Of a stretch of 64,000 nucleotides of DNA, positions 44,186-53,237 are shown piece after piece. Positions within the stretch are counted from its first letter, which is position 1; every line of letters starts with the position of its first letter. Position numbers and translations under genes: made by a program. Below the pieces are notes generated by a model. That model ran no database searches. It was not told where the DNA came from and saw only the letters and a program-made list of their open reading frames with translations. This DNA comes from JBGVSA01 sp049840475 (lineage in GTDB: Bacteria; Pseudomonadota; Gammaproteobacteria; Burkholderiales; Rhodocyclaceae). The stretch lies in the NCBI GenBank assembly GCA_049840475.1, contig JASGKX010000001.1, positions 1 to 64,000 on the forward strand, given 5' to 3'.

Positions 44186-46096
44186 TTACTTGGAGAAGTA
44201 CCACTGCTGCGGCAGCGACAGGCTCGGCGTGGCATACGGCCAGCCAAACGGCATCTTCTCGTTGACGTTCTGCAGCTTGAGGCTATGCAGCGACGAGATC
44301 ACAGCCGGACGAACCGTGCCGATGACTTCGAACTCGTCCGCAGATATCTGCAGAATCTGCTTGAAGAGGCTCAGTGCTTGCGACTGAGTCTTGGCGGCGA
44401 CGAACTGGTCGTACAGCGCCATACGCTTCTTCATGCTTTCGTTCGGCTCGATGCCTTGCTTGCCGCCCGACAGATACCACTTGGCCCATTCCAGGCTCAT
44501 GCGGGACTCCAGCGGGTGAACCGCAACGTAAGCGCGCGGGTTCAGCGTGGCATCCAGACCGCCCGGGAAGACGTCGATGGAGATGTCGTAGTCGTTCGCG
44601 GTAGCGCGGTTGTAGAACAGCGAGCGTTCCGAACCCTTGATGACCAGCTCAACGCCAGCCTTCTGCCATTGACGGCGGATCAGTTCGAGCGTCTGAACCA
44701 TGGCTTGACGGTCGATCATCACGATCGCGTCCAGCGACACGCGGCCGCCGTCCGGATACGTACGATAACCATCGGAGTCACGCTTGGTCAGGCCCAGGCG
44801 ATCCAGGATCTGGTTGGCTTGTGCGAGGTCCAGCTTCAGGTACTGAGTGGCCAGCTTTTCGTTGTACCACTTCGATTCCTTGAACGGACCGCTCTGCCAC
44901 GGTGCAGCTTGACCCAGCCAGGCCACCTTGTTGATCTCGTCACGGTCCATAGCCAGCGACAGAGCCTGACGGAAGTCGTGCTGCGTCATGTACTTGCGCA
45001 GCTTCTCGTTCTTGGTCGTCTGGTTCAGCCACAGGCCGGCGGCGTTGGCGTTGGCGCTAGTCTGGCCGAACACCTTGTAGCCACCCTTTTGCTGGTTCTT
45101 CAGCATCAGGGGACGGCTGGTCACGTCACTACCCAGCAGGCGGGCTTCGATGTCGTACTGACCATTGGTTGCAGCCAGAATGATGGCCTGCAGGTCGGAC
45201 ACCACCGCGTACTGGATGCGATCGACGTACGGCAGTTGCTTGCCGGTCGGGTCGACTTGCCAGTAGAACGGGTTACGTTCCATCACCACGCGGGTCACAG
45301 CGCCGCCGTACGGTTCCTTGATCAGCCACGGATCGATCGACGGACGCTCGGTCGAGCTCCAGCGCGAAGGCAGCTCGATGTCAGAGCACTTTGCGCGCAT
45401 CAGCGACGGCCAATCCTTCACGTTCGCCTTGGTGAACTCGGCTTGGACGTTCTTGTTGTAGGCCGGATGGAATTGCGAGCAGTACTTCTTTTGGTACAGC
45501 GTCGGGTGTTGGCCCAGCGGCGTAGCCAGCGTTTCCGGGAAGGACAAGTTAGCGGCCGGGAATTCGAACTTGACGGTGTAATCGTCAACCTTCGAAACCT
45601 TGGGCGCCTTGCCACCGACGAGGTAAGCGCTCGGCGTCTGCGGGAACATTTCCTTGTTCAGCACGACGTCGTTCATGGCGAACACAATATCATCAGCGGT
45701 GAACGGCGTGCCGTCCGACCACTTCATGCCCTTGCGCAGCTTGAAGGTGTACTCCATGGCGTCCGGGCTGACGGTGTAGCTCTCAGCAACGTACGGCTCG
45801 ACGGTCTGAATGTCTTGCGTCCAGTGCGTCAGGCCTTGCGGGCCGATCGTGCGCAGGATGCCGTTACCGTCGGCGTTGCCGCGCATAACAGTGCGAAGGG
45901 TCCCGCCGTACACGCCGTTGCTGGCGATCGGCTTGATAACCAGCGGCTTCTCCGGCAGGCGCTGGTCAACCGGCGGCAGCTGCTTGTTCTGTTCCAGCAT
46001 CGGCGCTTGCGTGAAAGCAGCAGCGATCGCCGGCAGCATTGCTGCGACGGCAACTGACGCTGCTGTCACCGCAAACTTGCGAGAGTAAAACCTCAT
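44186..46096 (-). CDS. Periplasmic substrate-binding protein of the peptide-type importer (SBP_bac_5)
   Basis: 636 residues with a Sec signal peptide (FAVTAASVAVAAMLPAIAAA). The family-5 signature region is seen around MEYTFKLRKGMKWSDGTPFT and ADDIVFAMNDVV. It is larger than DppA (~535) and comparable with YejA- or AgpA-like binding proteins, which bind long or modified peptides. It leads the operon. Two repeats of ATCATACAAG lie about 110-140 bases upstream of its start. Confidence 0.92.
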   Translation of the reverse strand: MRFYSRKFAVTAASVAVAAMLPAIAAAFTQAPMLEQNKQLPPVDQRLPEKPLVIKPIASNGVYGGTLRTVMRGNADGNGILRTIGPQGLTHWTQDIQTVEPYVAESYTVSPDAMEYTFKLRKGMKWSDGTPFTADDIVFAMNDVVLNKEMFPQTPSAYLVGGKAPKVSKVDDYTVKFEFPAANLSFPETLATPLGQHPTLYQKKYCSQFHPAYNKNVQAEFTKANVKDWPSLMRAKCSDIELPSRWSSTERPSIDPWLIKEPYGGAVTRVVMERNPFYWQVDPTGKQLPYVDRIQYAVVSDLQAIILAATNGQYDIEARLLGSDVTSRPLMLKNQQKGGYKVFGQTSANANAAGLWLNQTTKNEKLRKYMTQHDFRQALSLAMDRDEINKVAWLGQAAPWQSGPFKESKWYNEKLATQYLKLDLAQANQILDRLGLTKRDSDGYRTYPDGGRVSLDAIVMIDRQAMVQTLELIRRQWQKAGVELVIKGSERSLFYNRATANDYDISIDVFPGGLDATLNPRAYVAVHPLESRMSLEWAKWYLSGGKQGIEPNESMKKRMALYDQFVAAKTQSQALSLFKQILQISADEFEVIGTVRPAVISSLHSLKLQNVNEKMPFGWPYATPSLSLPQQWYFSK

Positions 46097-46639
46097 CTTG
46101 TCCTCCTAGGGATGAACTACGACTTCTGGCCAACGACTTACCGGTCACATCCGGCTTGTACAGGTAAACCAGAATAGCTGAGCCGATAGTACTACTCGGC
46201 GCCGCCATCATACAAGTGCATTATGCGATCATACAAGCGACTAATCAGAGAGCTGAAACCCTCTAGCCGCAAGGCTTTTGCCCTGTAGGAAAAAACCAGG
46301 GCGTCAGTTTCAACATTGCTGGTCGCTGTTCTGTTGAGCAAAGTCAATTCTGAAAATCCCGCACAACGCGCGGCAAGTAAGTATTGGTAGAACTGTAGGA
46401 AAAAGCGATGTGCAGAGCAGCAAAATGCTGTCTTAGATGAAAAGCTGCAAATTTCTGTGTCCGGGCGAACTTCTCCGATACAGGATTCGAAGAGCCCGGC
46501 ACCATGGGCAGCGATAGCAGCAGCGGCCTGACGAGACCATAGGCGGCCGGTTACGAAAGTAGTTGGCACCAATAAGTATATCGGATTCAGGATAACCCAT
46601 AGAGTAAACAACCCTTTTTCAGGCCGTGCAATCAAGACA
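46097..46639. other. Long divergent intergenic region between the importer and the hybrid kinase
   Basis: 543 bases, visibly lower in GC than the genes. It carries the direct repeats described separately and a small hairpin CCCTG...CAGGG near 46279-46298. A 147-codon frame on the minus strand (46192-46635) is open, but its composition is non-coding-like and overlaps the repeats, so I do not call it a gene. Confidence 0.5.
46207..46237 (-). promoter_or_regulatory. Direct repeats over a candidate promoter of the importer operon
   Basis: ATCATACAAG occurs at 46207-46216 and 46228-46237, exactly 21 bases apart, about two helical turns. On the minus strand the copies supply TTGTAT as a -35 and, 18 bases later, TG-TATGAT as an extended -10. 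A regulator binding both repeats would cover the promoter. Confidence 0.5.
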
Positions 46640-49600
46640 ATGAGTCGACCCCTTCATTTTCTGCGCCGCCTTCTGCCGGGGCGGCTGCACACGCAGCTTG
46701 CTGTCCTGTTCGGCCTTCTGTTTACGTTCTCAAGCATCTGTTTCGCACTCTACACGACGCACTACCAGGCAGAACGGGTAGACCAGCGTCTGCAATTCCA
46801 GGCGCAGGCGCTCAGCACTGGCATGGGAGCCGCGGTGACGCCCGCCCTGCGCATCCGCGATCTCCCTCAGATAGAAGATATCTTGCACAAGGCGGAGGTC
46901 TTTCCCGATGTCAGTGCGCTCGCGGTCATCACACCAACTGGCCACGTCCTGGCCCAGCTAGAACGCGAGCACGGCGGCCCGCTCCTCCCCCCGCCGGACT
47001 CCGCAGCAACCGAACTCGACCCTCCCGCCCAGGCCTACGGAATCGAAGCCATCACTCATCGGCGCCCCGGCATGCTGGAGGTATGGGCGCCAATCGGCGC
47101 TGGCGCAGATCTGGGCTGGTTGCGCGGCCGTTTTAATACCGAGGCACTGGAGGTCGCCCGCCACGAGCTATTGCTCGATAGCATTCTGGTCAGTTTGATG
47201 GCGTCAGCAGTCGCAACGCTGGCGGTATTTCTCTTTGCGCGGCGCCCGATGAAGCGGGTGCGTAGTGCCACCCGCTTTGCCGAGCACCTGGAGTTCAGCT
47301 ACGGCGACGTGCTCACCACCGATTCTGGGACGCACGAAATAGACGCCCTGGCGCAGGCACTCAACAAGACCTCCGCGCGTCTGTACGAACAGCAGACTGC
47401 CCTCGCCCGGTCTGAGGCGCACTTCCGGACAGTGGTAGAGAGCCTTTCCGAACTCGTATTCGAAACTGATCGGGACGGTCGCTGGACTTATCTGAATCCT
47501 GCGTGGAAGGACATCACGCAGTACGACGTCGATGAGGGCATCGGCCAGCACGCGTTTGACTTTGTCCCTGCCGAAGAGCATGCACGCATCGTCCGCGCCT
47601 TTCGTCCGCTCATGCACGGCGACGTGGAGCAACTGCGCGAGCACTTTCGCTTCCGCACCAAGGACGGCAGCATCCGATGGCTCGAAGTCTTTGCGCGCGC
47701 GCGCCACGACGAGACCAGCAACCTCCTGGGCTACATGGGGTCGGTCACCGACATAACTGTCCGCAAACAAGCCGAAAGCGCGCTGCACGACCAGCTCCAT
47801 TTCATGGAGTCGCTCATTGAGGCGATCCCCAACCCTATCTACGTGAAGGATCTCGGCGGACGGTACATCGCCTTCAATCGCGCCTACGAGCGCTTCTTCA
47901 ACGTCAAGCGCGACGATTGGCTGGGCCGTACCACTGCAGACCTTTTCACAGATCCGCTCGTCTCGCGCCAGCACCACGACAAGGATATGGCGCTGCAGGC
48001 GACTGGCGGCATGCAGTCATTCGAGTCGCACATTTCCACGCGCACCGGCGTAGAGATCGACGCGCTGTACCAGAAGTCATTGTTCTTCCAGGCAGACGGT
48101 CGCGCGGCAGGCATCCTCGGCTGCATTACAGACATCTCCGAGCGCAAGCGCTTCGTGCAAGAGCTGTTGCAGGCCAAGGAATCGGCCGAGCTAGCCAACC
48201 AGGCCAAGAGCGATTTCCTGGCCAATATGAGCCACGAAATCCGTACGCCGATGAACGCCATCATCGGCATGACGCACCTGACGCTCGACACTGAGCTGAC
48301 AGCCGAGCAGCGCGAATACCTGTCGCTGGTGCATAGCTCCGCCGAAGCGCTGCTGGCAATCATCAACGACGTGCTGGACTTCTCGAAGATCGAAGCCGGT
48401 CATATGCACTTCGAGCAACTGCCGTTCAATCTTGAAGACGGTTGTACTGCCACCGTGCACACGCTGCGCGCACGCGCGCAAGAGAAGAATCTCGACATGG
48501 ATCTGAGCATCGCGCCCGAGATCCCTCAACTCATCAGCGGCGACCCCTATCGCTTGAGACAGGTGTTGCTCAACCTGCTCGCCAATGCACTCAAATTCAC
48601 CGAGAGCGGTGAAGTCCACCTGTCGGTGGAAATGCTTGAGCATCGAACCGACGATGTGCTGCTCCGCTTTGCTGTCAGCGATACCGGGATCGGCATCCCC
48701 GCTGAAAAACAAGCCATCATCTTCGACGCATTCTCGCAAGCAGACAGCTCCACCACCCGCCGCTTCGGAGGCACCGGTCTTGGACTGGCAATCTGTGCGC
48801 GACTGGTGGGTGCGATGGGTGGGCGGATCTGGGTGGAGAGCGAACCGGGTCAGGGCAGTACGTTCTATTTCACCGCCCGCTTTGCCACCGTCAAGGGTTC
48901 AGCGGTTGTGACCGATACACCACCGCCGCGCATCAGCTTCAACACTGGACCGAGCGTGTCGCTATCCCTGCTGTTGGCCGAAGACAACCCGGTCAACCAA
49001 ACACTGGCGCAGCGTATGCTCGGCAAGCTCGGGCACGAGGTCACGATTGTTGCCAACGGGCGCGATGCGGTTGACGCGCGGCGCGCGGGCCCGGCATACG
49101 ATGCCATTCTCATGGATGTGCAAATGCCCATCATGAGCGGCATTGAGGCCACGCTTGCGATCCGCGAGCTGGAACACGACGAAGACATGGCGCACATGCC
49201 GATCATCGCAATGACCGCGCACGCCATGCACGGAGACCGCGAACGATGCATCGACGCCGGCATGGACGGCTACCTGGCTAAACCGATTCTGGTCGATCAA
49301 CTCGCCGACGAATTAGCCCGCGTCGTACCACGCGCTGTGCGCACACCCTCAACGCACGTCAATCACGCTCCCGCACCGGCGGCGAATGACAGGCCATTTG
49401 ACCGGGAGTGGATGCTGCAGCAAATCGGTGGCGACGTACGCCTCATGCATGAGGTCGCTGGCGTGTTCATCACCGACAGCGAGCGCATTGAAAGGACTTT
49501 GCGCCAAGCGCTGGCGGGAACGGACTTCGATACGCTCTACGCCACCGCGCACACAGCAAAGGGCGCTGTCGGGAATTTTGGTGCCCGCAGTACCGTCACA

Positions 49601-49738
49601 GCAGCAATTGCGCTGGAGCGCGCGGCCAAGGCGCATGACGCAGCGTCACTGGAGACACTTGTCACCACTCTCATCGAGCGGCTCGATCAGCTCACACAGG
49701 CTCTTCGTATCGAGACATCAGGTAGTTCAAACGCCTGA
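46640..49738 (+). CDS. Hybrid sensor histidine kinase with PAS, receiver and HPt domains
   Basis: 1032 residues. Two membrane helices (~15-37, ~178-198) enclose a periplasmic sensor of about 140 residues; a HAMP-like linker follows. Two PAS domains (~255-375, ~380-500) come next, then HisKA with His532 in SHEIRTPMN. HATPase motifs (LLNLLANALKFTESGE, DTGIGIP, GGTGLGLAI) follow, then a receiver with Asp826 in LMDVQMPIMSG and an HPt domain with His971 in AHTAKGAVG. The full four-step phosphorelay is intact (BarA/ArcB-like layout). No output regulator is adjacent. The signal is unknown; the divergent peptide-type importer is a neighbour, not proven partner. Confidence 0.93.
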   Translation: MSRPLHFLRRLLPGRLHTQLAVLFGLLFTFSSICFALYTTHYQAERVDQRLQFQAQALSTGMGAAVTPALRIRDLPQIEDILHKAEVFPDVSALAVITPTGHVLAQLEREHGGPLLPPPDSAATELDPPAQAYGIEAITHRRPGMLEVWAPIGAGADLGWLRGRFNTEALEVARHELLLDSILVSLMASAVATLAVFLFARRPMKRVRSATRFAEHLEFSYGDVLTTDSGTHEIDALAQALNKTSARLYEQQTALARSEAHFRTVVESLSELVFETDRDGRWTYLNPAWKDITQYDVDEGIGQHAFDFVPAEEHARIVRAFRPLMHGDVEQLREHFRFRTKDGSIRWLEVFARARHDETSNLLGYMGSVTDITVRKQAESALHDQLHFMESLIEAIPNPIYVKDLGGRYIAFNRAYERFFNVKRDDWLGRTTADLFTDPLVSRQHHDKDMALQATGGMQSFESHISTRTGVEIDALYQKSLFFQADGRAAGILGCITDISERKRFVQELLQAKESAELANQAKSDFLANMSHEIRTPMNAIIGMTHLTLDTELTAEQREYLSLVHSSAEALLAIINDVLDFSKIEAGHMHFEQLPFNLEDGCTATVHTLRARAQEKNLDMDLSIAPEIPQLISGDPYRLRQVLLNLLANALKFTESGEVHLSVEMLEHRTDDVLLRFAVSDTGIGIPAEKQAIIFDAFSQADSSTTRRFGGTGLGLAICARLVGAMGGRIWVESEPGQGSTFYFTARFATVKGSAVVTDTPPPRISFNTGPSVSLSLLLAEDNPVNQTLAQRMLGKLGHEVTIVANGRDAVDARRAGPAYDAILMDVQMPIMSGIEATLAIRELEHDEDMAHMPIIAMTAHAMHGDRERCIDAGMDGYLAKPILVDQLADELARVVPRAVRTPSTHVNHAPAPAANDRPFDREWMLQQIGGDVRLMHEVAGVFITDSERIERTLRQALAGTDFDTLYATAHTAKGAVGNFGARSTVTAAIALERAAKAHDAASLETLVTTLIERLDQLTQALRIETSGSSNA

Positions 49739-49746
49739 CACAAAAA

Positions 49747-49770
49747 CGCCCGGCATTGCCGGGCGTTTTT
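49747..49770 (+). terminator. Terminator after the hybrid kinase
   Basis: CGCCCGGC (49747-49754) pairs with GCCGGGCG (49758-49765), followed by five T residues and preceded by A residues, so it probably also stops the convergent phoU transcript. Confidence 0.9.
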
Positions 49771-49795
49771 CTGATGTGTATCGGCTGCCCGCGAA

Positions 49796-50506
49796 TCAGA
49801 CCTTCGGGGCGGCAATCTCGCGTTGCAGCTCTTCAAGGCCAACGTGACGAACGTCGCGGCCGCGAACCTGGAAAATCACGTACTCGGCGATGTTCTTGGC
49901 ATGGTCACCAACACGCTCCATCGCCTTCGCAGCGAAGAGAAGGTCAATGCCACGCGAAATCGTGCGCGGATCTTCCATCATGAACGTGATGAGCTGACGC
50001 ATGACGGCCTTGAATTCGGCGTCAACTTCCTTGTCGAGCTTGCAGACCTCACCCGCCGCATCGATATCCAAACGAGCGAATGCGTCCAGCGAACGGCGCA
50101 GCAGGTCGATCGCCAGGCCGCCGATGTGGCGCAATTGCACGCGCGGGGTCGCGGCGACCGCTGCGGTTTCATACACCAGCTTGGCAACTTTGCTGATCTT
50201 CTTGGCCTCGTCGCCGATGCGCTCCAGATCAGTCACCACCTTGGACACTGACAAAATCGAGCGAAGGTCTCCCGCCGCCGGCTGACGCTTGGCAATGATC
50301 TGGGCGATCGCTTCGTCGAGTTCGACTTCGAGTTCATTGACGCGGTGGTCATTGCCAATCACGCGATCGATCACGTTGAGGTCACCCTCAAGCAAGCCTT
50401 CCAGCGCCTGGACGACTTGTTGTTCGACGTAGCCGCCCATCTGCAGCACGCGCGTGCGGATGTTGTCGAGCTCAATGTCGTACTGGCGGACAGTATGTTC
50501 GCTCAT
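49796..50506 (-). CDS. phoU: Phosphate-specific transport regulator PhoU
   Basis: PhoU links the Pst transporter to PhoR signalling and limits phosphate uptake. The 236 residues from ATG 50506 (MSEHTVRQYDIELDNIRTRV) form two three-helix bundles, each with the metal-binding motif (DLERIGDEAKKI and AMERVGDHAKNIAEY). The pst genes are not nearby, so phoU stands apart from its usual operon here. It lies upstream of nothing on the same strand except the terminator. Confidence 0.95.
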   Translation of the reverse strand: MSEHTVRQYDIELDNIRTRVLQMGGYVEQQVVQALEGLLEGDLNVIDRVIGNDHRVNELEVELDEAIAQIIAKRQPAAGDLRSILSVSKVVTDLERIGDEAKKISKVAKLVYETAAVAATPRVQLRHIGGLAIDLLRRSLDAFARLDIDAAGEVCKLDKEVDAEFKAVMRQLITFMMEDPRTISRGIDLLFAAKAMERVGDHAKNIAEYVIFQVRGRDVRHVGLEELQREIAAPKV

Positions 50507-50596
50507 TTGTAGTGCTCCGGAATTTTCCATGGCTTTCGCACGAGGCGAGGTATTGGCAATGCTGGCAGTGTGCCTGTCTCACATGAAGGCAATATT

Positions 50597-51259
50597 TCAG
50601 CGCAGTGACAACGTCTGTACACCGCCCTCGCCACCCAGCAACAATACATCGGCCGGGCGCAGGGCAAAAATACCGTTGGTCACCACGCCTGGCATGTTGT
50701 TGATGCGCGCCTCAAGGTCGGCTGGTTGCGTAATCGACAAGCCATGCACGTCGATGATGACGTTGCCATTGTCGGTAATAACCCCCTCGCGCACCTTGGG
50801 GCGACCGCCGAGTTCGGCCAAACCTCGCGCGACGAGCTCACGCGCCATGGGGATGACCTCAACCGGCAGCGGAAAACGCCCCAGCACGTCAACACGCTTG
50901 GACGCATCGCAGATGCACACGAACTTGCGCGAAGCCGCGGCAACGATCTTCTCGCGGGTAAGCGCCGCGCCGCCGCCCTTGATCATGCAAAGACCACCAT
51001 CGATTTCGTCAGCGCCGTCCACATACACCGACAGTCCATCGATATCGTTCAGGTCGAACAGCGGAATACCATGCACACGCAAACGCTGCGCGCTGGCTTC
51101 GGAACTGGCCACGGCGCCGCGGATACGGTCACGCATGCCGGCCAAGCCATCAATAAAGAAATTGGCGGTCGAACCCGTGCCAACACCGATGATTTCGCCT
51201 TCGGGCACATAGGCCAGCGCAGCCTGGGCTACGGCACGCTTGAGTTCGTTCTGATCCAT
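50597..51259 (-). CDS. rpiA: Ribose-5-phosphate isomerase A
   Basis: Interconverts ribose-5-phosphate and ribulose-5-phosphate. The 220-residue protein has the substrate-binding GVGTGSTANFFI, the catalytic region YVDGADEID and MIKGGGAALTREKI, and the VEVIPMA segment. Length is exactly typical. It starts at ATG 51259, divergent from the DUF937 gene and 90 bases upstream of phoU. Confidence 0.96.
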   Translation of the reverse strand: MDQNELKRAVAQAALAYVPEGEIIGVGTGSTANFFIDGLAGMRDRIRGAVASSEASAQRLRVHGIPLFDLNDIDGLSVYVDGADEIDGGLCMIKGGGAALTREKIVAAASRKFVCICDASKRVDVLGRFPLPVEVIPMARELVARGLAELGGRPKVREGVITDNGNVIIDVHGLSITQPADLEARINNMPGVVTNGIFALRPADVLLLGGEGGVQTLSLR

Positions 51260-51414
51260 GAAAACTCGCTTTTGTGGGGATATGGACTATATCGAGCATT
51301 CTAGAGGACGCGAGGCGAACTGACGCATCCCGATCAAGACGCCGGTGCGGATTCGCCCTCAAAGTGGCGTCCTCGGTGCAAACCACAGCCTTTCACACGT
51401 CACAGGAGGACTCT

Positions 51415-51855
51415 ATGGGACTACTCGATCAACTTGGCTCCAGCGTACTGGGCAGCATGCTAGGCGGCCAGCAACAGGCGGGGGGCAGCGGGCAGCAGGG
51501 CGCCAGCCCAATCCTGCAGATCGCCATGCTGCTGCTGACGCAGTCGGGCGGCCTGTCCGGCCTGCTGAACAAATTGCAGGCAGGCGGCCTGGGTTCACAA
51601 GCCGCATCGTGGGTCGGCACAGGCAGCAACGAATCCGTCTCTCCCGACCATCTGGCCAGCGCGCTGGGACAAGACACCCTGTCCGACCTCGCGGGCCGCT
51701 TTGGTCTGAGCACCGACGCAGTCGCCAGCGGGCTCGCCTCCACGCTGCCAGCACTTATCGACCATGCGACCCCGAGCGGCAATGCCTCAGAGGGCGAAGA
51801 TGTCCTCGCCCAAGGGCTGAGCGCGCTGCAGGGCATGTTTGGCAATCGCGCCTGA
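51415..51855 (+). CDS. YidB-like DUF937 protein
   Basis: 146 residues starting MGLLDQLGSSVLGSML, then a Gln/Gly-rich segment and a C-terminal helical domain (ASALGQDTLSDLAGRFGL, STLPALIDHATP), matching the YidB/DUF937 family. Function unknown. A strong AGGAGG site is at 51403-51408. It is a single gene with its own terminator. Confidence 0.85.
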   Translation: MGLLDQLGSSVLGSMLGGQQQAGGSGQQGASPILQIAMLLLTQSGGLSGLLNKLQAGGLGSQAASWVGTGSNESVSPDHLASALGQDTLSDLAGRFGLSTDAVASGLASTLPALIDHATPSGNASEGEDVLAQGLSALQGMFGNRA

Positions 51856-51865
51856 AGCAAAAAAA

Positions 51866-51889
51866 GGCGCGTGGAAACGCGCCTTTTTT
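51866..51889. terminator. Bidirectional terminator after the DUF937 gene
   Basis: GGCGCGT (51866-51872), GGAA loop, ACGCGCC (51877-51883), then six T residues; seven A residues precede it, so it also serves the convergent thiolase gene. Confidence 0.92.
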
Positions 51890-51906
51890 GGTGTTGCGGC
51901 TGACGT

Positions 51907-53082
51907 TCAGCGTTCGACCGCCATGGCAACGCCCATCCCGCCGCCGATACACAGTGCTGCGAAGCCTTTGTGGACGTCGCGCTTTTGCATTTCGTGCAGC
52001 AGCGTAACCAAAATACGGCAGCCAGAAGCACCAATCGGATGGCCCAGGGCGATCGCCCCGCCATTCACGTTGATGCGAGACGTATCCCAGCCCACGTCCT
52101 TGTTCACCGCAATTGCCTGCGCAGCGAAGGCCTCGTTGATTTCCATGAGCTCGGGAGTGTCTGGCGTCCAGCCGATTTTTTTCATCGCGGCACGGCTCGC
52201 AGGCGCCGGGCCAATCCCCATGTACGCCGGATCAACGCCAGCCCATGCGTAGCTGGCGATGCTTGCAAGGATCGGCAGGCCTAGCGAACGTGCACGCGAC
52301 TCTGTCATCACCATGACCGCCGCGGCGCCATCGTTGATGCCGGACGCATTGCCCGCCGTCACGGTGCCTGCTTTGTCGAACGCGGGACGCAGCCCCGCAA
52401 GTGCCTCGATGGTGGAGCCATGCTTGGGATATTCGTCGGTATCGAAGACGATATCGCCCTTCTTGGAGGGAATCACCACCGGCACGATTTCGTCCTTGAA
52501 TCGCCCGGATTTCTGGGCGGCCTCGGCCTTCAGTTGCGAAGCCAGTGAGAACTCGTCCTGATCCTGACGAGTGATGTCAAAGCGCTTGGCCAGATTTTCG
52601 GCCGTCACGCCCATGTGGTAGTTGTTGTACACATCCCACAGGCCATCGTTGATCATGGTGTCGACCAACTTCGCGTCGCCCATGCGGAAGCCTTCGCGCG
52701 AACCATTCAGCACGTGCGGGCTGGCAGACATGTTCTCCTGACCACCGGCGACCACGATCTCGGCATCGCCGCTACGCACAGCCTGGGCCGCCAACATGAC
52801 GGCCTTCAGGCCAGAGCCGCACACCATGTTGATGGTCATGCCCGATACCCCCACCGGCAGGCCCGCCTTGATGACAGCCTGCCGTGCGGGGTTCTGCCCT
52901 ACACCGGCCGTCAGTACCTGCCCCATGATGACGTCGGACACGGCATCGGCCGGCAACCCGGTCCGCGCCAGAACGCCACGGATGACGACCGCACCCAGTT
53001 CAGCAGCAGGCACCTTGGTTAACGCCCCACCGAACTTACCGACTGCCGTACGTGCCGCCGCCACGATCACTACGTTTTCCAT
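51907..53082 (-). CDS. Acetyl-CoA acetyltransferase (PhaA-like thiolase)
   Basis: Condenses two acetyl-CoA to acetoacetyl-CoA, or the reverse. 391 residues from ATG 53082. The acylated cysteine is in INMVCGSGLKAVMLAA, the second histidine in GHPIGASG and the C-terminal cysteine in LCIGGGMGVAMAVER. It resembles the biosynthetic PhaA thiolase of Cupriavidus more than the broader BktB, from memory. phaB and phaC are not in the window, so a role in polyhydroxybutyrate synthesis is not shown. It lies downstream of lpdA after a 155-base gap. Confidence 0.9.
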   Translation of the reverse strand: MENVVIVAAARTAVGKFGGALTKVPAAELGAVVIRGVLARTGLPADAVSDVIMGQVLTAGVGQNPARQAVIKAGLPVGVSGMTINMVCGSGLKAVMLAAQAVRSGDAEIVVAGGQENMSASPHVLNGSREGFRMGDAKLVDTMINDGLWDVYNNYHMGVTAENLAKRFDITRQDQDEFSLASQLKAEAAQKSGRFKDEIVPVVIPSKKGDIVFDTDEYPKHGSTIEALAGLRPAFDKAGTVTAGNASGINDGAAAVMVMTESRARSLGLPILASIASYAWAGVDPAYMGIGPAPASRAAMKKIGWTPDTPELMEINEAFAAQAIAVNKDVGWDTSRINVNGGAIALGHPIGASGCRILVTLLHEMQKRDVHKGFAALCIGGGMGVAMAVER

Positions 53083-53237
53083 TGCAGACTCCTCAGTGCG
53101 CTGTCGGAGGCGCCATCCCCCGCGAGGCTGATGGCACCACAAATGAAAACGGGCACACCCCCTGCAACGTCATGCAAGGAATGCGCCCGGATACACAACG
53201 TCCCTTGCGAGGATGCGTAGTGCGAGTCTAGCCCGAT

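Noticed and set aside
44285..46057. A 590-codon plus-strand frame opposite the substrate-binding protein
   Set aside because: Shadow of an intact gene with a signal peptide and family signature; no motif of its own.
46192..46635. A 147-codon minus-strand frame in the importer-kinase gap
   Set aside because: Low-GC, cysteine-rich, no ribosome site, and it overlaps the candidate promoter repeats. Could be revisited if transcription is seen.
38196..46639. A genomic island inserted at the tRNA-Ile2 3' end
   Set aside because: I found no integrase and no second copy of the tRNA 3' end downstream, and the composition resembles the flanks.
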